DNA of 64,000 bases, from contig NZ_JAHKPK010000034.1 in NCBI RefSeq assembly GCF_018860665.1, forward strand, positions 1-64,000. Direction: 5' to 3'. The stretch is from Pacificibacter marinus. GTDB lineage: Bacteria; Pseudomonadota; Alphaproteobacteria; Rhodobacterales; Rhodobacteraceae. Below the pieces are notes generated by a model that was given only the letters and a program-made list of their open reading frames with translations, was not told the origin of the DNA and searched no databases. Positions 8,917 through 16,845 of the stretch are shown here, in pieces (the stretch's first letter is position 1; every line of letters begins with the position of its first letter). The position numbers were made by a program, and so were the translations under genes.

Positions 8917-9540
8917 ATGACCCGTATTCTTGTTCTTTACTATTCCAGCTATGGCCATGTCCGCGCGCTCGCGCAGGCCGAGGTTGAAGGTGCCCGCAGC
9001 GTACCCGGCACCCATGTCGATATGCGCCGCGTTCCAGAAACCGTTTCCCAGGAGATTCGGCATAAGGCCGGATTCGTCACGGATGACACAGCGATCGCCT
9101 CACCTGCGGACCTTGAAAACTATGACGCCATCATTTTCGGGACGCCGACACGCTTTGGCATGATGGCCGGACAGATGAAAACCTTTTTGGATCAGGCCGG
9201 CGGGCTTTGGGCGCGCAACGCGCTGGTTGGCAAGGTCGCTGCGGTCTTCGCTTCCACGGGCTCACAGCATGGCGGGCACGAGGCGACGCTGCTCTCGACC
9301 CAGATCCCGCTCCAGCATTTCGGAATGCTGATCGCGGGTATGCCCTACAGCTTCGCGGGCCAGACGACAGCCGACGGCATCATCGGCGGCGCCCCCTATG
9401 GCGCGGGCACAATCGCTGGAGCCGACGGTTCCCGTGAACCCAACGAGACAGACCTCGCCGGCGCGCGGTTCCAGGGTGCCCATGTCGCGCGAATTGCCGC
9501 GCGCCTTGCGGGAGCCGATCTGGGCGAGGAGGCTGCGTGA
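8917..9540 (+). CDS. wrbA: NAD(P)H:quinone oxidoreductase, WrbA type
   Basis: This 207-residue flavodoxin-like enzyme would reduce quinones by two electrons with FMN, avoiding semiquinone radicals. The FMN loop [12 protein letters not shown] is at about 9-20, and the family signatures [19 protein letters not shown] (near 75) and [10 protein letters not shown] (near 112) are present. A GAGAGG ribosome site precedes the ATG. Its stop overlaps the next gene's start by one base (TGATG), so the two are translationally coupled. Confidence 0.92.
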   Translation: MTRILVLYYSSYGHVRALAQAEVEGARSVPGTHVDMRRVPETVSQEIRHKAGFVTDDTAIASPADLENYDAIIFGTPTRFGMMAGQMKTFLDQAGGLWARNALVGKVAAVFASTGSQHGGHEATLLSTQIPLQHFGMLIAGMPYSFAGQTTADGIIGGAPYGAGTIAGADGSREPNETDLAGARFQGAHVARIAARLAGADLGEEAA

Positions 9541-10049
9541 TGGTTTCTCCCATCCCCGAACAACTTCCAGTTCTGCACTTGCTGTGCGGAAAGATTGCTT
9601 CTGGAAAATCGACTTTAGCGGCCAATCTTGCTCGCTCGCCTCAGACCGTCTTGATCACTGAGGATGACTGGCTGAATGTGCTCTTTGCCGACGAGCTGGT
9701 TTCAATGCCTGACTACGTCCGGTGCTCCTCGAAGTTGGGAGGGATCATGGCGCCCCATGTCGCTGCGTTGCTGAACGCAGGAGTCTCGGCCGTTCTCGAT
9801 TTTCCAGCGAACACTGTCGAGCAGCGTGCTTGGAGCCGTGGCATCCTCGAGAAAACGACTGCCGCGCATCAGCTTCATTTTCTGGACGTGCCTGACGAGG
9901 CCTGCCTCGCTAGGCTACACGAACGCAATTGCCAAGGCGACCATCCGTTCGCGGTAACCGAGGCCCAGTTCCGCCAGTTTTCCAGTCACTTTCAAGCGCC
10001 CTTACTGGGGGAGGGCTTCAATGTCGTCAGGCATGAGGCATGCGGGTGA
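9540..10049 (+). CDS. P-loop ATP-binding protein, small-molecule kinase-like
   Basis: This 169-residue protein has a Walker A motif at 17-24 (GKIASGKS), followed by TEDDWL, which resembles the acceptor-binding DxD region of zeta-toxin and chloramphenicol phosphotransferase-like kinases. RLHERN near 120 resembles a lid with arginines. It is therefore probably a kinase of a small metabolite or antibiotic; the substrate is unknown. The start overlaps the wrbA stop by one base; an in-frame GTG one codon earlier is an alternative. Confidence 0.75.
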   Translation: MVSPIPEQLPVLHLLCGKIASGKSTLAANLARSPQTVLITEDDWLNVLFADELVSMPDYVRCSSKLGGIMAPHVAALLNAGVSAVLDFPANTVEQRAWSRGILEKTTAAHQLHFLDVPDEACLARLHERNCQGDHPFAVTEAQFRQFSSHFQAPLLGEGFNVVRHEACG

Positions 10050-10123
10050 CCAGACAATTCCAGCCGTTGCCAGGTCCGCGATTACCTGCCCCTTCTCAAG
10101 TCCCTCAAAAAACGAGACACGCC

Positions 10124-10993
10124 ATGTCACGCACCACCGATATTCTGCTTACGGCGCTCGCTCCCGCGGTCTGGGGCAGCACCTATCTTGTCACCACCGA
10201 GGCGCTGCCGGCAGGCTATCCCGTGACCCTTGCCGCGCTTCGAGCCCTGCCAGCGGGGGTGTTGCTGCTTGCCCTGACACGTTGCCTGCCACCGCGGACG
10301 TGGCTTGGCCGTGTGTTTTTGCTAGGGAGCTTCAACTTCGCGCTGTTCTGGGTGCTGCTCTTCGTGGCGGCATACCGGCTTCCCGGCGGGGTCGCGGCAA
10401 CACTGGGGGCATTGCAGGCGATGATTGTCATCGTCATGGCGCGCGGCTGGCTCGGCACACCGATCCAGACAGGAGCGATTGCTGCGGCTGCAGTGGGAGT
10501 CCTTGGCGTGGCACTTTTGTTGATCGGTCCCGAGGCTGCGCTCGATCCTATCGGTGTCGCTGCCGGTTTGGGCGGAGCCGCCTCTATGGCGGCGGGCACC
10601 GTGCTGAGCCGAAAGTGGCAACCACCGGTTTCGGCCCTGAGCTTCACCGCTTGGCAGCTAACCGCCGGAGGTCTCATCCTGTTGCCGTTCGCTTTGATCA
10701 CTGAGCCCCCCTTGCCGCTGCTTTCAGCGACGAACATCGTTGGGCTGGTTTGGCTTGGCCTGATCGGAGCGGCGGCGACCTATGCGCTCTGGTTTCGGGG
10801 GGTTGCTCGAATCGAACCAGGAACCGTCTCATTGCTTGGCATGATGAGCCCAGTAACAGCGGCACTGCTTGGCTGGGTTATACTGGGGCAATCTCTCTCG
10901 CCCCTACAGTGCTTGGGGGCAATGGTCGTCCTTGCCTCTGTATGGGCTGGTCAGAGGGTCAACCAGACCAGTTCAATTGCCACGTACGACTAG
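10124..10993 (+). CDS. EamA/DMT-family transporter, probable metabolite exporter
   Basis: This 289-residue protein has ten predicted membrane helices in two EamA repeats. The typical start WGSTYLVTTEALPAGYPVTLAALRALPAG resembles YedA/RhaT-like exporters. I choose the start at MSRTTDILL, since the 28 upstream codons are hydrophilic and overlap the preceding gene. The family mostly exports amino acids or other small metabolites; the substrate here is not predictable. Confidence 0.85.
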   Translation: MSRTTDILLTALAPAVWGSTYLVTTEALPAGYPVTLAALRALPAGVLLLALTRCLPPRTWLGRVFLLGSFNFALFWVLLFVAAYRLPGGVAATLGALQAMIVIVMARGWLGTPIQTGAIAAAAVGVLGVALLLIGPEAALDPIGVAAGLGGAASMAAGTVLSRKWQPPVSALSFTAWQLTAGGLILLPFALITEPPLPLLSATNIVGLVWLGLIGAAATYALWFRGVARIEPGTVSLLGMMSPVTAALLGWVILGQSLSPLQCLGAMVVLASVWAGQRVNQTSSIATYD

Positions 10994-11050
10994 CGGACAT
11001 CGTCGCTCGCAAGAAATATCTGATCACACCGAAAGAAAGGACCGTTCTCA

Positions 11051-11761
11051 TGCCTGCTCTTACCCCACACCCGAATTTCGCGCGTAATACGCGGTTCGCC
11101 GGATTACTTTACCTCGTGATCATTATCACGGGCTTGGGTGCCGAAATTGGTCTGCGCGCTCCGTTGATTGATCTCGGGAATGCTGACGCCACGGCCGCTG
11201 CTGTCCTCGCGGCACCGGGGCAATTCCGTCTTGCCATCGCTGCCGATATCGTGATGGCGCATCAGTGATGCAGGGTTGGCAGTACTGCTATACCTGATTT
11301 TCAGCCCAATGGCGCGGGGGCTGGCCCTATCGGCGATGGTCTTTCGGCTGATTCAGACTGTGGTGATTGTCGCCAGTCTCATGAGTCTGCTCACTGGGTG
11401 GTTGCTGTTAACACGGGCGGATGTTCTGGCCGATGCGCCCGCGCTCGCCTTGGTATTTTTCGATCTTCACGCCCACGGATACGATCTTGGCCTTGTGTTC
11501 TTCGGCATCAACAGCTTGATTATGGGATTGCTGGTCTGGCGGTCGGGCCTCTTTGCGAGGATGTTTGGCGCCGGACTTGCCATGGCCGGTCTGGTCTACC
11601 TGTGCGGTAGTGGCTTGCGCTTCTTCGCCCCCGAACTGGCTTCGGCATTCGCACCAGCCTACGCACTAACGATTTTGACCGAAACGGCATTTTGCCTGCG
11701 ATTGCTTCTCCAGCGCAGCACTGATCATGAGGATTTTCGACTGCGTAAAAATGCCGTTTGA
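11051..11761 (+). pseudogene. DUF4386 family membrane protein, split by a one-base frameshift
   Basis: The first part (11051-11268) reads MPALTPHPNFARNTRFAGLLYL and ends after AADIVMAHQ at a TGA. The second frame resumes at about 11267 with DAGLAVLLYLIFSP, exactly where DUF4386 proteins continue, and runs to 11761. Together they give the usual length of about 235 residues with six or seven helices. One extra base between 11260 and 11266 explains the break. It is either a true recent mutation or a sequencing error. DUF4386 function is unknown. Confidence 0.75.
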
Positions 11762-11782
11762 TAGACAAACTGGAGAGGGTCC

Positions 11783-12231
11783 ATGTCCCAAAGAAGATTT
11801 TCCGTCCGCGCCCTTGGCGAAATCGCCATCCGTTGTATCGATCTTGAAGCGATGGTCGAATTTTATCGCGATGTGGTCGGTCTGAAGTCAATGAACGATC
11901 CGAAGAATGGCGATTTCGTGTTCTTGCGGATCGCCGAGGGCTTTGCTGATCATACTCAGGTGCTTGCCCTGTTCCGGAATGATGTCGAAGGTGCAGGGAA
12001 CACGAGGGCTGGTGACGAACCTCCGGCTACTGGCCCTGGCTCGTCGCTCCACCGTCGGGCTCTCAATTTTCTTTGGGGGGCATCGCATGGTGTTAGACGC
12101 CGAAGAGGGAATATCATGTTGAGAGGTTCTCTTGGATTGGCGGACGCGGGGGATCCACCAAGGATCCGGACGGCAACTCTGTTGAACTCGTCGCGGAACA
12201 CTCGAAAACCAAAACCGAAAGGAGCACATGA
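11783..12231 (+). pseudogene. VOC-family (glyoxalase-like) protein gene with two frameshifts
   Basis: The opening is intact: SVRALGEIAIRCIDLEAMVEFYRDVVGL and the GFADHTQVLALF strand are typical VOC features, and SSLHRRALNF is the third-strand region. After about 12070 the family sequence moves to another frame (GGHRMVLDAEE), and after about 12105 to a third (WIGGRGGSTKDPDGNSVELV), ending at TGA 12229-12231. Two indels therefore break the gene. It belongs to the same damaged stretch as the YCII and integrase fragments that follow. Confidence 0.7.
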
Positions 12232-12275
12232 TGTCAAAATTTCTAACGATTGGATACGGTGAGCGTGAAGGATTC
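12231..12275 (+). pseudogene. N-terminal remnant of a YCII-related protein
   Basis: After an AAAGGAG ribosome site, ATG begins MSKFLTIGYGEREGFEK, which resembles the first strand of YCII/DGPF-type proteins often found beside VOC and SRPBCC genes. The similarity stops after about 15 residues, where opposite-strand integrase sequence begins, so only the 5' end survives. The identification rests on a short stretch. Confidence 0.4.
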
Positions 12276-12446
12276 GAAAAGTACTGGTTTCTGCGTCTTG
12301 CTCTGCAGAACAGACGTGCGCGCCTTGATTTGGCCTGACGTCATGATATCGACCACCTTCATCTTCACTAAGTCGCAGCCGCGCAGCTTTCTGTCGATGG
12401 CCAGATCTCGATGGTTTTCGGCGAGCTCCAGCCGCACTCTGATCAC
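12273..12446 (-). pseudogene. Fragment of a tyrosine recombinase/integrase
   Basis: Leftward translation gives LAIDRKLRGCDLVKMKVVDI followed by SKTQKPVLFE, which matches the start of the catalytic domain of a group of alphaproteobacterial phage-type integrases (DLAIDSKLRGCDLV, then KTGKPVQFE). The catalytic Arg region (KLRGCDLV) is present, but the rest of the domain and the Tyr are missing. The fragment abuts the truncated YCII gene, marking a deletion or insertion junction near 12275. Confidence 0.6.
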
Positions 12447-12562
12447 TCAGACGGTTCGTTCGTCAGCGCGCAGCAAATGTCTGTTTTTGCCCTCGAATGG
12501 CAATGGTTAGGATGTTTCCTAAGTCTTGTTGACAGTTCCAGTCTGTGGCGTTACTTAGGTAT

Positions 12563-12904
12563 ATGTCTAAGTATGACCCCAAACTCGACCAGTGCTTTTC
12601 GGCTCTTGGTGATCCGACGCGGCGCTTGATCCTTCAACGTCTTGCAAGAGGCGAGGCAAGTGTCAGCGAATTGGCTGAGCCGCACGACATGGCGTTGCCG
12701 TCCTTCATGGAACATCTGAAAAAGCTGGAAGCGGCTGGCCTCGTTACATCCAAAAAGCAGGGGCGAACGCGAACCTGTGAACTGGCACCCGACGCTTTTG
12801 CTCCTGCCAAAGATTGGTTGAGCGAGCAAAGCGAGACTTGGGAAGGGCGACTGGACCGCTTTGATGACTATGTCAAAAACCTCATGCAGGAACGCCAAAA
12901 ATGA
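12563..12904 (+). CDS. ArsR-family winged-helix regulator
   Basis: This 113-residue regulator has the ArsR fold (FSALGDPTRRLILQRLARGEASVSELAEP, then the recognition helix around ALPSFMEHLKKLEAAGLV). No metal-binding CxC or CVC motif is present, so it belongs to the non-metal group that usually precedes SRPBCC/AHSA1 genes. Its stop overlaps the AHSA1 start by 4 bases (ATGA), indicating an operon. The start at MSKYDPKL fits the family length. Confidence 0.88.
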   Translation: MSKYDPKLDQCFSALGDPTRRLILQRLARGEASVSELAEPHDMALPSFMEHLKKLEAAGLVTSKKQGRTRTCELAPDAFAPAKDWLSEQSETWEGRLDRFDDYVKNLMQERQK

Positions 12905-13368
12905 AACTTGATCCGACAACCGATCTGACCTTTACCCGCAAGATCAACGCACCCAAAGATCTGCTTTGGGAGTGCTGGACAACGCCAAAGCACATCAAGA
13001 ATTTCTTTGTGCCCAAGCCGCATAGCATCGACACTTGTGAAATCGACCTGCGCGTTGGCGGCAAGTTCAACACGACGATGAATGTCGAAGGCAATCTCAT
13101 GGAAAATGAGGGTGTCATTCTGGAAGTCATTGAAGGCGAGCGCCTTGTTTTCACGGACACTTACAGCGAAGGCTGGAAGCCTGCCGCTGATCCGTTCATG
13201 ACGGCGATTGTCGAATTCGTAGATGATGGGAAGGGTGGCACAATCTACACGGCGACCGCCCGTCACCGCTCGCCCGAAGCACGCCAGAGCCACGAAGACA
13301 TGGGCTTCTATAATGGCTGGGGCACAGTCGCGACGCAGCTCGAAGAATACGCCCAGTCTCTCAAATGA
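12901..13368 (+). CDS. SRPBCC-domain protein, AHSA1 (activator of Hsp90-like) family
   Basis: This 155-residue protein has the START-like fold typical of AHSA1 proteins, with TRKINAPKDLLWECWTTPKHIKNFFVP at the start, LRVGGKFNTTM in the middle and the C-terminal helix (MGFYNGWGTVATQLEEY). The fold forms a hydrophobic pocket; bacterial roles are not well established. It is coupled to the ArsR gene by a 4-base overlap and followed by VOC genes, a common module in alphaproteobacteria. Confidence 0.88.
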   Translation: MKLDPTTDLTFTRKINAPKDLLWECWTTPKHIKNFFVPKPHSIDTCEIDLRVGGKFNTTMNVEGNLMENEGVILEVIEGERLVFTDTYSEGWKPAADPFMTAIVEFVDDGKGGTIYTATARHRSPEARQSHEDMGFYNGWGTVATQLEEYAQSLK

Positions 13369-13463
13369 CTGACAGCGGACATCGCATCTAAAACAACTTT
13401 GGTCGCTAAACCGAGGTACGCTAACAGCAGCTCCGTATTCGGCTGCACGGAAAGGACGCTACA

Positions 13464-13868
13464 ATGCCAAAGAAGATTTTCGTAAATCTGCCGGTAACCG
13501 ATTTGCCAAAAGCGATGGCATTCTATCAAGCTATCGGGTTTGAGAATAATCCGCAATTTACCGATGATACAGCGGCTTGTATGGTTTGGAGCGAGGCAAT
13601 CTTTGTAATGTTGCTGACCCATGACAAATGGCGCACGTTCACCAAGCGCCCAATACCGCCTGCAACTTCAAGCGAAGTGCTTTTAGCGATTTCTTTCGAT
13701 GATATAGCTGCCGTTGATACAATACTGGACGCCGCAGCGGCATTTGACGGCGCACCAGATATCAACGCCAAACAGGATTACGGATGGATGTATAGCCGCA
13801 GCTTTGCCGATCCGGACGGGCATGTATGGGAATGCATGTGGATGGATATGGCTGCGGCCGGCGCATAG
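13464..13868 (+). CDS. VOC-family protein (glyoxalase/bleomycin-resistance-like)
   Basis: This 134-residue single-domain VOC protein begins KKIFVNLPVTDLPKAMAFYQAIGF and ends SFADPDGHVWECMWMD, with a GHVWE acidic metal-ligand position. It resembles the uncharacterised extradiol-dioxygenase-like lactoylglutathione lyase group. A GGAAAGGA-like site lies upstream. The enzymatic role is unknown. It is probably co-transcribed with the next VOC gene (11-base gap). Confidence 0.85.
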   Translation: MPKKIFVNLPVTDLPKAMAFYQAIGFENNPQFTDDTAACMVWSEAIFVMLLTHDKWRTFTKRPIPPATSSEVLLAISFDDIAAVDTILDAAAAFDGAPDINAKQDYGWMYSRSFADPDGHVWECMWMDMAAAGA

Positions 13869-13879
13869 GAGGCAATATC

Positions 13880-14362
13880 ATGACGACCGCCAAAAACACC
13901 GTTTGCATTTGGTATGACAAAGACGCCGAAGCCGCCGCAAGGTTTTACGCCACTGTTTTCCCAGACAGCGAAGTCATGGCGGTGAATTTCGCGCCTACCG
14001 ACTATCCTTCGGGCAAGGCTGGTGACGTTTTGACCGTTCAGTTCACCGTCGCGGGAGTACCCTGTATCGGCCTGAACGGCGGGTCGGCATTTAAACAGGA
14101 TGAGGCGTTTTCATTTCAGATAGCCACTGACGATCAGGCCGAAACTGACCGCTACTGGGATGCAATCGTCGACAACGACGGGCAAGCAAGTGCCTGCGGC
14201 TGGTGCAAGGACAAATGGGGTGTTTCCTGGCAAATTACGCCTCGTGTATTGATTGATGCTTTGGCCGCTTGCGGGGACCCGGCACGACGTGCGTTTGAGG
14301 TGATGATGCAGATGGGCAAGATTGACGTGGCAACAATTGAAGAAGCGTTGTGGAACCAGTAG
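13880..14362 (+). CDS. VOC-family protein, PhnB/3-demethylubiquinone methyltransferase-like
   Basis: This 160-residue protein carries the signature of this VOC branch: IWYDKDAEAAARFYATVFPDS, LTVQFTVAGVPCIGLNGG, and the C-terminal CGWCKDKWGVSWQITP. Despite the old database name, these proteins have no methyltransferase motif. The AGGAGG ribosome site 9 bases before the ATG at 13880 fixes the start; an upstream in-frame start would overlap the previous gene. Confidence 0.88.
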   Translation: MTTAKNTVCIWYDKDAEAAARFYATVFPDSEVMAVNFAPTDYPSGKAGDVLTVQFTVAGVPCIGLNGGSAFKQDEAFSFQIATDDQAETDRYWDAIVDNDGQASACGWCKDKWGVSWQITPRVLIDALAACGDPARRAFEVMMQMGKIDVATIEEALWNQ

Positions 14363-14438
14363 CTCCAGCACGCGGATACAAGGGATTAATGAAATGCATT
14401 CGACTGGCGACAGAGCTTGCCAGTCGCGAGGAGTGTGA

Positions 14439-14849
14439 ATGGGCTACAAACTGACAACGGGACAATGCCTTTGTGGCGCTGTGAAATTCCGCATATCAGG
14501 ACAGTTCGAGAGCTTTTTCCTGTGCCACTGTTCCCGCTGCCGAAAGGACAGCGGCTCGGCCCATTCGGCAAACCTGTTTTCGTCCACTGCCAAAATCACA
14601 TGGGTGTCAGGCGAGGCAAACATAAAGACGTTCCGTCTCCCCAGATCACGCCACATGAAGAGCTTTTGCGCCACCTGCGGGTCCGCACTGCCTATTTCCC
14701 AGCCGGATATTGGTTCGCTTGTGGTGCCCGCAGGGTCGCTTGACAGCCCAATCGACATTCGACCCAACGCGCATATCTGCTGGTCCAGTCGCGCGAACTG
14801 GGACGAAGCGCTGGCCTCCATCGAAAGGATCGACGGACTTCCCGGCTGA
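14439..14849 (+). CDS. GFA-family (glutathione-dependent formaldehyde-activating/CENP-V) zinc protein
   Basis: This 136-residue protein shows the GFA zinc-binding pattern: GQCLCGAVKF, LCHCSRCRKDSGSAHSANLF, and CATCGSAL. Its founding member binds glutathione and formaldehyde, but most homologues of this size are uncharacterised Zn proteins. A GAGGAGTG site precedes the ATG. It is the last gene of the small-protein run that starts with the ArsR gene. Confidence 0.88.
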   Translation: MGYKLTTGQCLCGAVKFRISGQFESFFLCHCSRCRKDSGSAHSANLFSSTAKITWVSGEANIKTFRLPRSRHMKSFCATCGSALPISQPDIGSLVVPAGSLDSPIDIRPNAHICWSSRANWDEALASIERIDGLPG

Positions 14850-15118
14850 ACGGTCCCGCTGATGATGCATCTTAGATAATAGTCAGACGATAGGGGCACG
14901 GCCATCGGCGTTGTCTGGCTCTGTTGTCATTCGAGGGACAGAGATGCTGCGTGATGCGCGAATGGCCGCAATGGCGGACCGCATTGTGGCAATTCAAAAT
15001 GACGATCTGCGCTGAGTGTGTTCCCAGAACCGTTTTGCCGAACGGACCTGCCGCGCAATTCTACCAAACAGACGCCTTCTTTACCCAAATTGTTGGTATG
15101 CAAAGGGCGCGTCAGGTT

Positions 15119-15325
15119 TCAAGCTGCTTCGATCTGCGGCACCTGTACGTCGGCGTTCTTGAGTTGCTGTGCCATAATTTCCGTATAAGGCAAGGTCGGG
15201 TTTGCCTCGGCAAGCATACCGACCTTCATCCAGAATTCGGCCTGCGCATTGATTGAACGGCACATGACCGAACTGGCCTTGCGGAGTTCTTCATGCAGAT
15301 CGTCCCCTATTTTTACGATGCCCAT
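15119..15325 (-). CDS. ParD-like ribbon-helix-helix family protein
   Basis: This 68-residue protein (MGIVKIGDDLHEELRKASSVMCRSINAQAEFWMKVG in the N-terminal half) matches the ParD-like family, small proteins related to type II antitoxins. No toxin gene is adjacent. Instead it is divergent from a methionine aminopeptidase gene, a pairing I recall from other proteobacteria. It may regulate itself and map through AT-rich repeats in the 118-base gap. Its target is unknown. Confidence 0.8.
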   Translation of the reverse strand: MGIVKIGDDLHEELRKASSVMCRSINAQAEFWMKVGMLAEANPTLPYTEIMAQQLKNADVQVPQIEAA

Positions 15326-15443
15326 CGACCTGTCTCCTAATTTAAAATATACGCTTTATATATGATTCGTATACATGCGTAGTTAGCTGTCAGTCAATAT
15401 AACCTTGATCGCCGCAGCGTAGGATATCTAGAGAGAATAAACG
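15326..15443. promoter_or_regulatory. Divergent promoter region between the ParD-like gene and map
   Basis: The AT-rich segment includes ATACG and CGTAT arms 14 bases apart around a TATATATGATT core (about 15349-15373), a plausible ribbon-helix-helix operator. No experimental support; the arms are short. Confidence 0.3.
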
Positions 15444-16295
15444 ATGGTTAACTATATCGACGTGCCCGTCACATCAAAAGCGCAGAATGCCCGCAGAACC
15501 GAAAGCATCAAGCTCTATGGGCCAAACGCCTTTGAGGGTATGCGCCGCGCAGGCGCTTTGACCGCCCAATGCCTTGACGGTGTGTACGATCTTATTTGCG
15601 ACGGCACTGCTTTGGCGCAGATCAATACCTTCGTCCTCGATTTCGCCGCCGCCCATAATGCAACGCCCGCAACGCTTGGGTACAACGGCTATCAATACGC
15701 CTGTTGCACATCGGTAAACCATATTGTCTGTCACGGTTTTCCGACCGAGAAAAAGCTGCGTAACGGCGATATTGTGAATGTCGACGTGACGCTGATCCTT
15801 GACGGATGGTATGGCGATTCAAGCCGCATGTATGTGGTGGGAAAACCGAAACGCGCGGCTGAACGCCTGATTCAGGTCGCTCATGAGGCGATGATGCAAG
15901 GCATCAGGACGGTGCGGCCAGGGGCGCGATTGGGTGATATCGGTCACGCCATCCAGAGCTACGCCCATTCTCAACGCTGTTCTGTGGTGCGCGAGTTTTG
16001 CGGGCACGGCATCGGTCAGGTTTTTCACGATTCCCCCGATGTGTTGAACTTTGGGAAAGCGGGCACCGGCCCTGAGCTGCGCGAGGGGATGATTTTCACG
16101 GTTGAGCCGATGGTTAATCTGGGGCGCGCGGACGTGAAAGTGCTGGCGGACGACTGGACCGCCGTGACGCGAGACAAGTCCCTTTCGGCGCAATTTGAGC
16201 ATTCGATTGGTGTGACATCCGATGGTTTCGAGATTTTCACAGGCTCTCCCGCGGGCCTCCATGCACCCAAGGTTGAGGTTTTGACCGCTCCGTAG
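15444..16295 (+). CDS. map: Type I methionine aminopeptidase
   Basis: This 283-residue dinuclear-metal enzyme removes the initiator Met from new proteins. All metal ligands are visible: Asp114 (NVDVT), Asp125 (YGDSS), His188 (CGHGIG), Glu221 (TVEPM) and Glu252 (FEHS). Substrate-site His98 (CHGFP) and His195 are also present. The N-terminus (NYIDVPVTSKAQNARRTE) lacks a zinc-finger extension. Its pairing with a ParD-like gene and its accessory-type neighbourhood suggest that it is a second, non-housekeeping copy. Confidence 0.93.
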   Translation: MVNYIDVPVTSKAQNARRTESIKLYGPNAFEGMRRAGALTAQCLDGVYDLICDGTALAQINTFVLDFAAAHNATPATLGYNGYQYACCTSVNHIVCHGFPTEKKLRNGDIVNVDVTLILDGWYGDSSRMYVVGKPKRAAERLIQVAHEAMMQGIRTVRPGARLGDIGHAIQSYAHSQRCSVVREFCGHGIGQVFHDSPDVLNFGKAGTGPELREGMIFTVEPMVNLGRADVKVLADDWTAVTRDKSLSAQFEHSIGVTSDGFEIFTGSPAGLHAPKVEVLTAP

Positions 16296-16398
16296 CGAGC
16301 TTTGCCACAAGGCAAACATGCGCCCATATTCACCCATCCACGTATGTCAATAAGGGCATTGCTTGACAAAATACACGAATCATAACTATTGAAGTTAC

Positions 16399-16845
16399 AT
16401 GAAACGTGATAGTCGCCTCTCCTCCGTCCTCCATGCGCTGCTCCATATGGCAGAACGTGATGGCCCCATGACATCTGACGCACTCGCAAAGTGCTTGACC
16501 ACAAACCCTGTCGTTGTTCGGCGGACTATGGGGTTCCTGCGGGATGCGGGTATTGTCACCTCGGATCGGGGGCATGCGGGTGGCTGGCGCATCACGGCTG
16601 ACCTGTCTGTGGTTACGCTTCGCCACCTGCATGATGCCTTGGGGGAACCCGCGTTATTCGCCGTTGGCAATCGCAATGAGGCCCCCGACTGTCTTGTCGA
16701 ACAGGCTGTAAATGCGGCGCTTGACCAAAGTTTTGCCGAGGCTGAGGCCTTGCTGTTGGCGCGTTTTGGAGAAATCACCCTAGCCGACCTCGCGGCGGAT
16801 TTTGCGGTGCGATACGCGGCACGGCTCAAACAGAAAGACTTATAA
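16399..16845 (+). CDS. Rrf2-family transcriptional regulator
   Basis: This 148-residue winged-helix protein has the Rrf2 pattern (SVLHALLHMAERDGPMTSDALAKCLTTNPVVVRRTMGFLRDAGIV, then the wing GHAGGWRI). It lacks the three-cysteine cluster of IscR or NsrR; only Cys near residue 33 and CLVEQ near 95 are seen, so an Fe-S cofactor is doubtful. A TTGACA box lies about 35 bases upstream. It adjoins the FAD-oxidoreductase gene with no gap, and probably regulates this three-gene operon in response to redox or electrophile stress. Confidence 0.9.
   Translation: MKRDSRLSSVLHALLHMAERDGPMTSDALAKCLTTNPVVVRRTMGFLRDAGIVTSDRGHAGGWRITADLSVVTLRHLHDALGEPALFAVGNRNEAPDCLVEQAVNAALDQSFAEAEALLLARFGEITLADLAADFAVRYAARLKQKDL

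Noticed and set aside
11251-11285. Programmed +1 frameshift in the DUF4386 gene
   Set aside because: No slippery codon or stimulatory element is visible and the family is not known for recoding; a plain indel is simpler.
15119-15325. A classical ParD-ParE toxin-antitoxin pair
   Set aside because: No ParE or RelE-like toxin frame is present on either side; the only neighbour is map.
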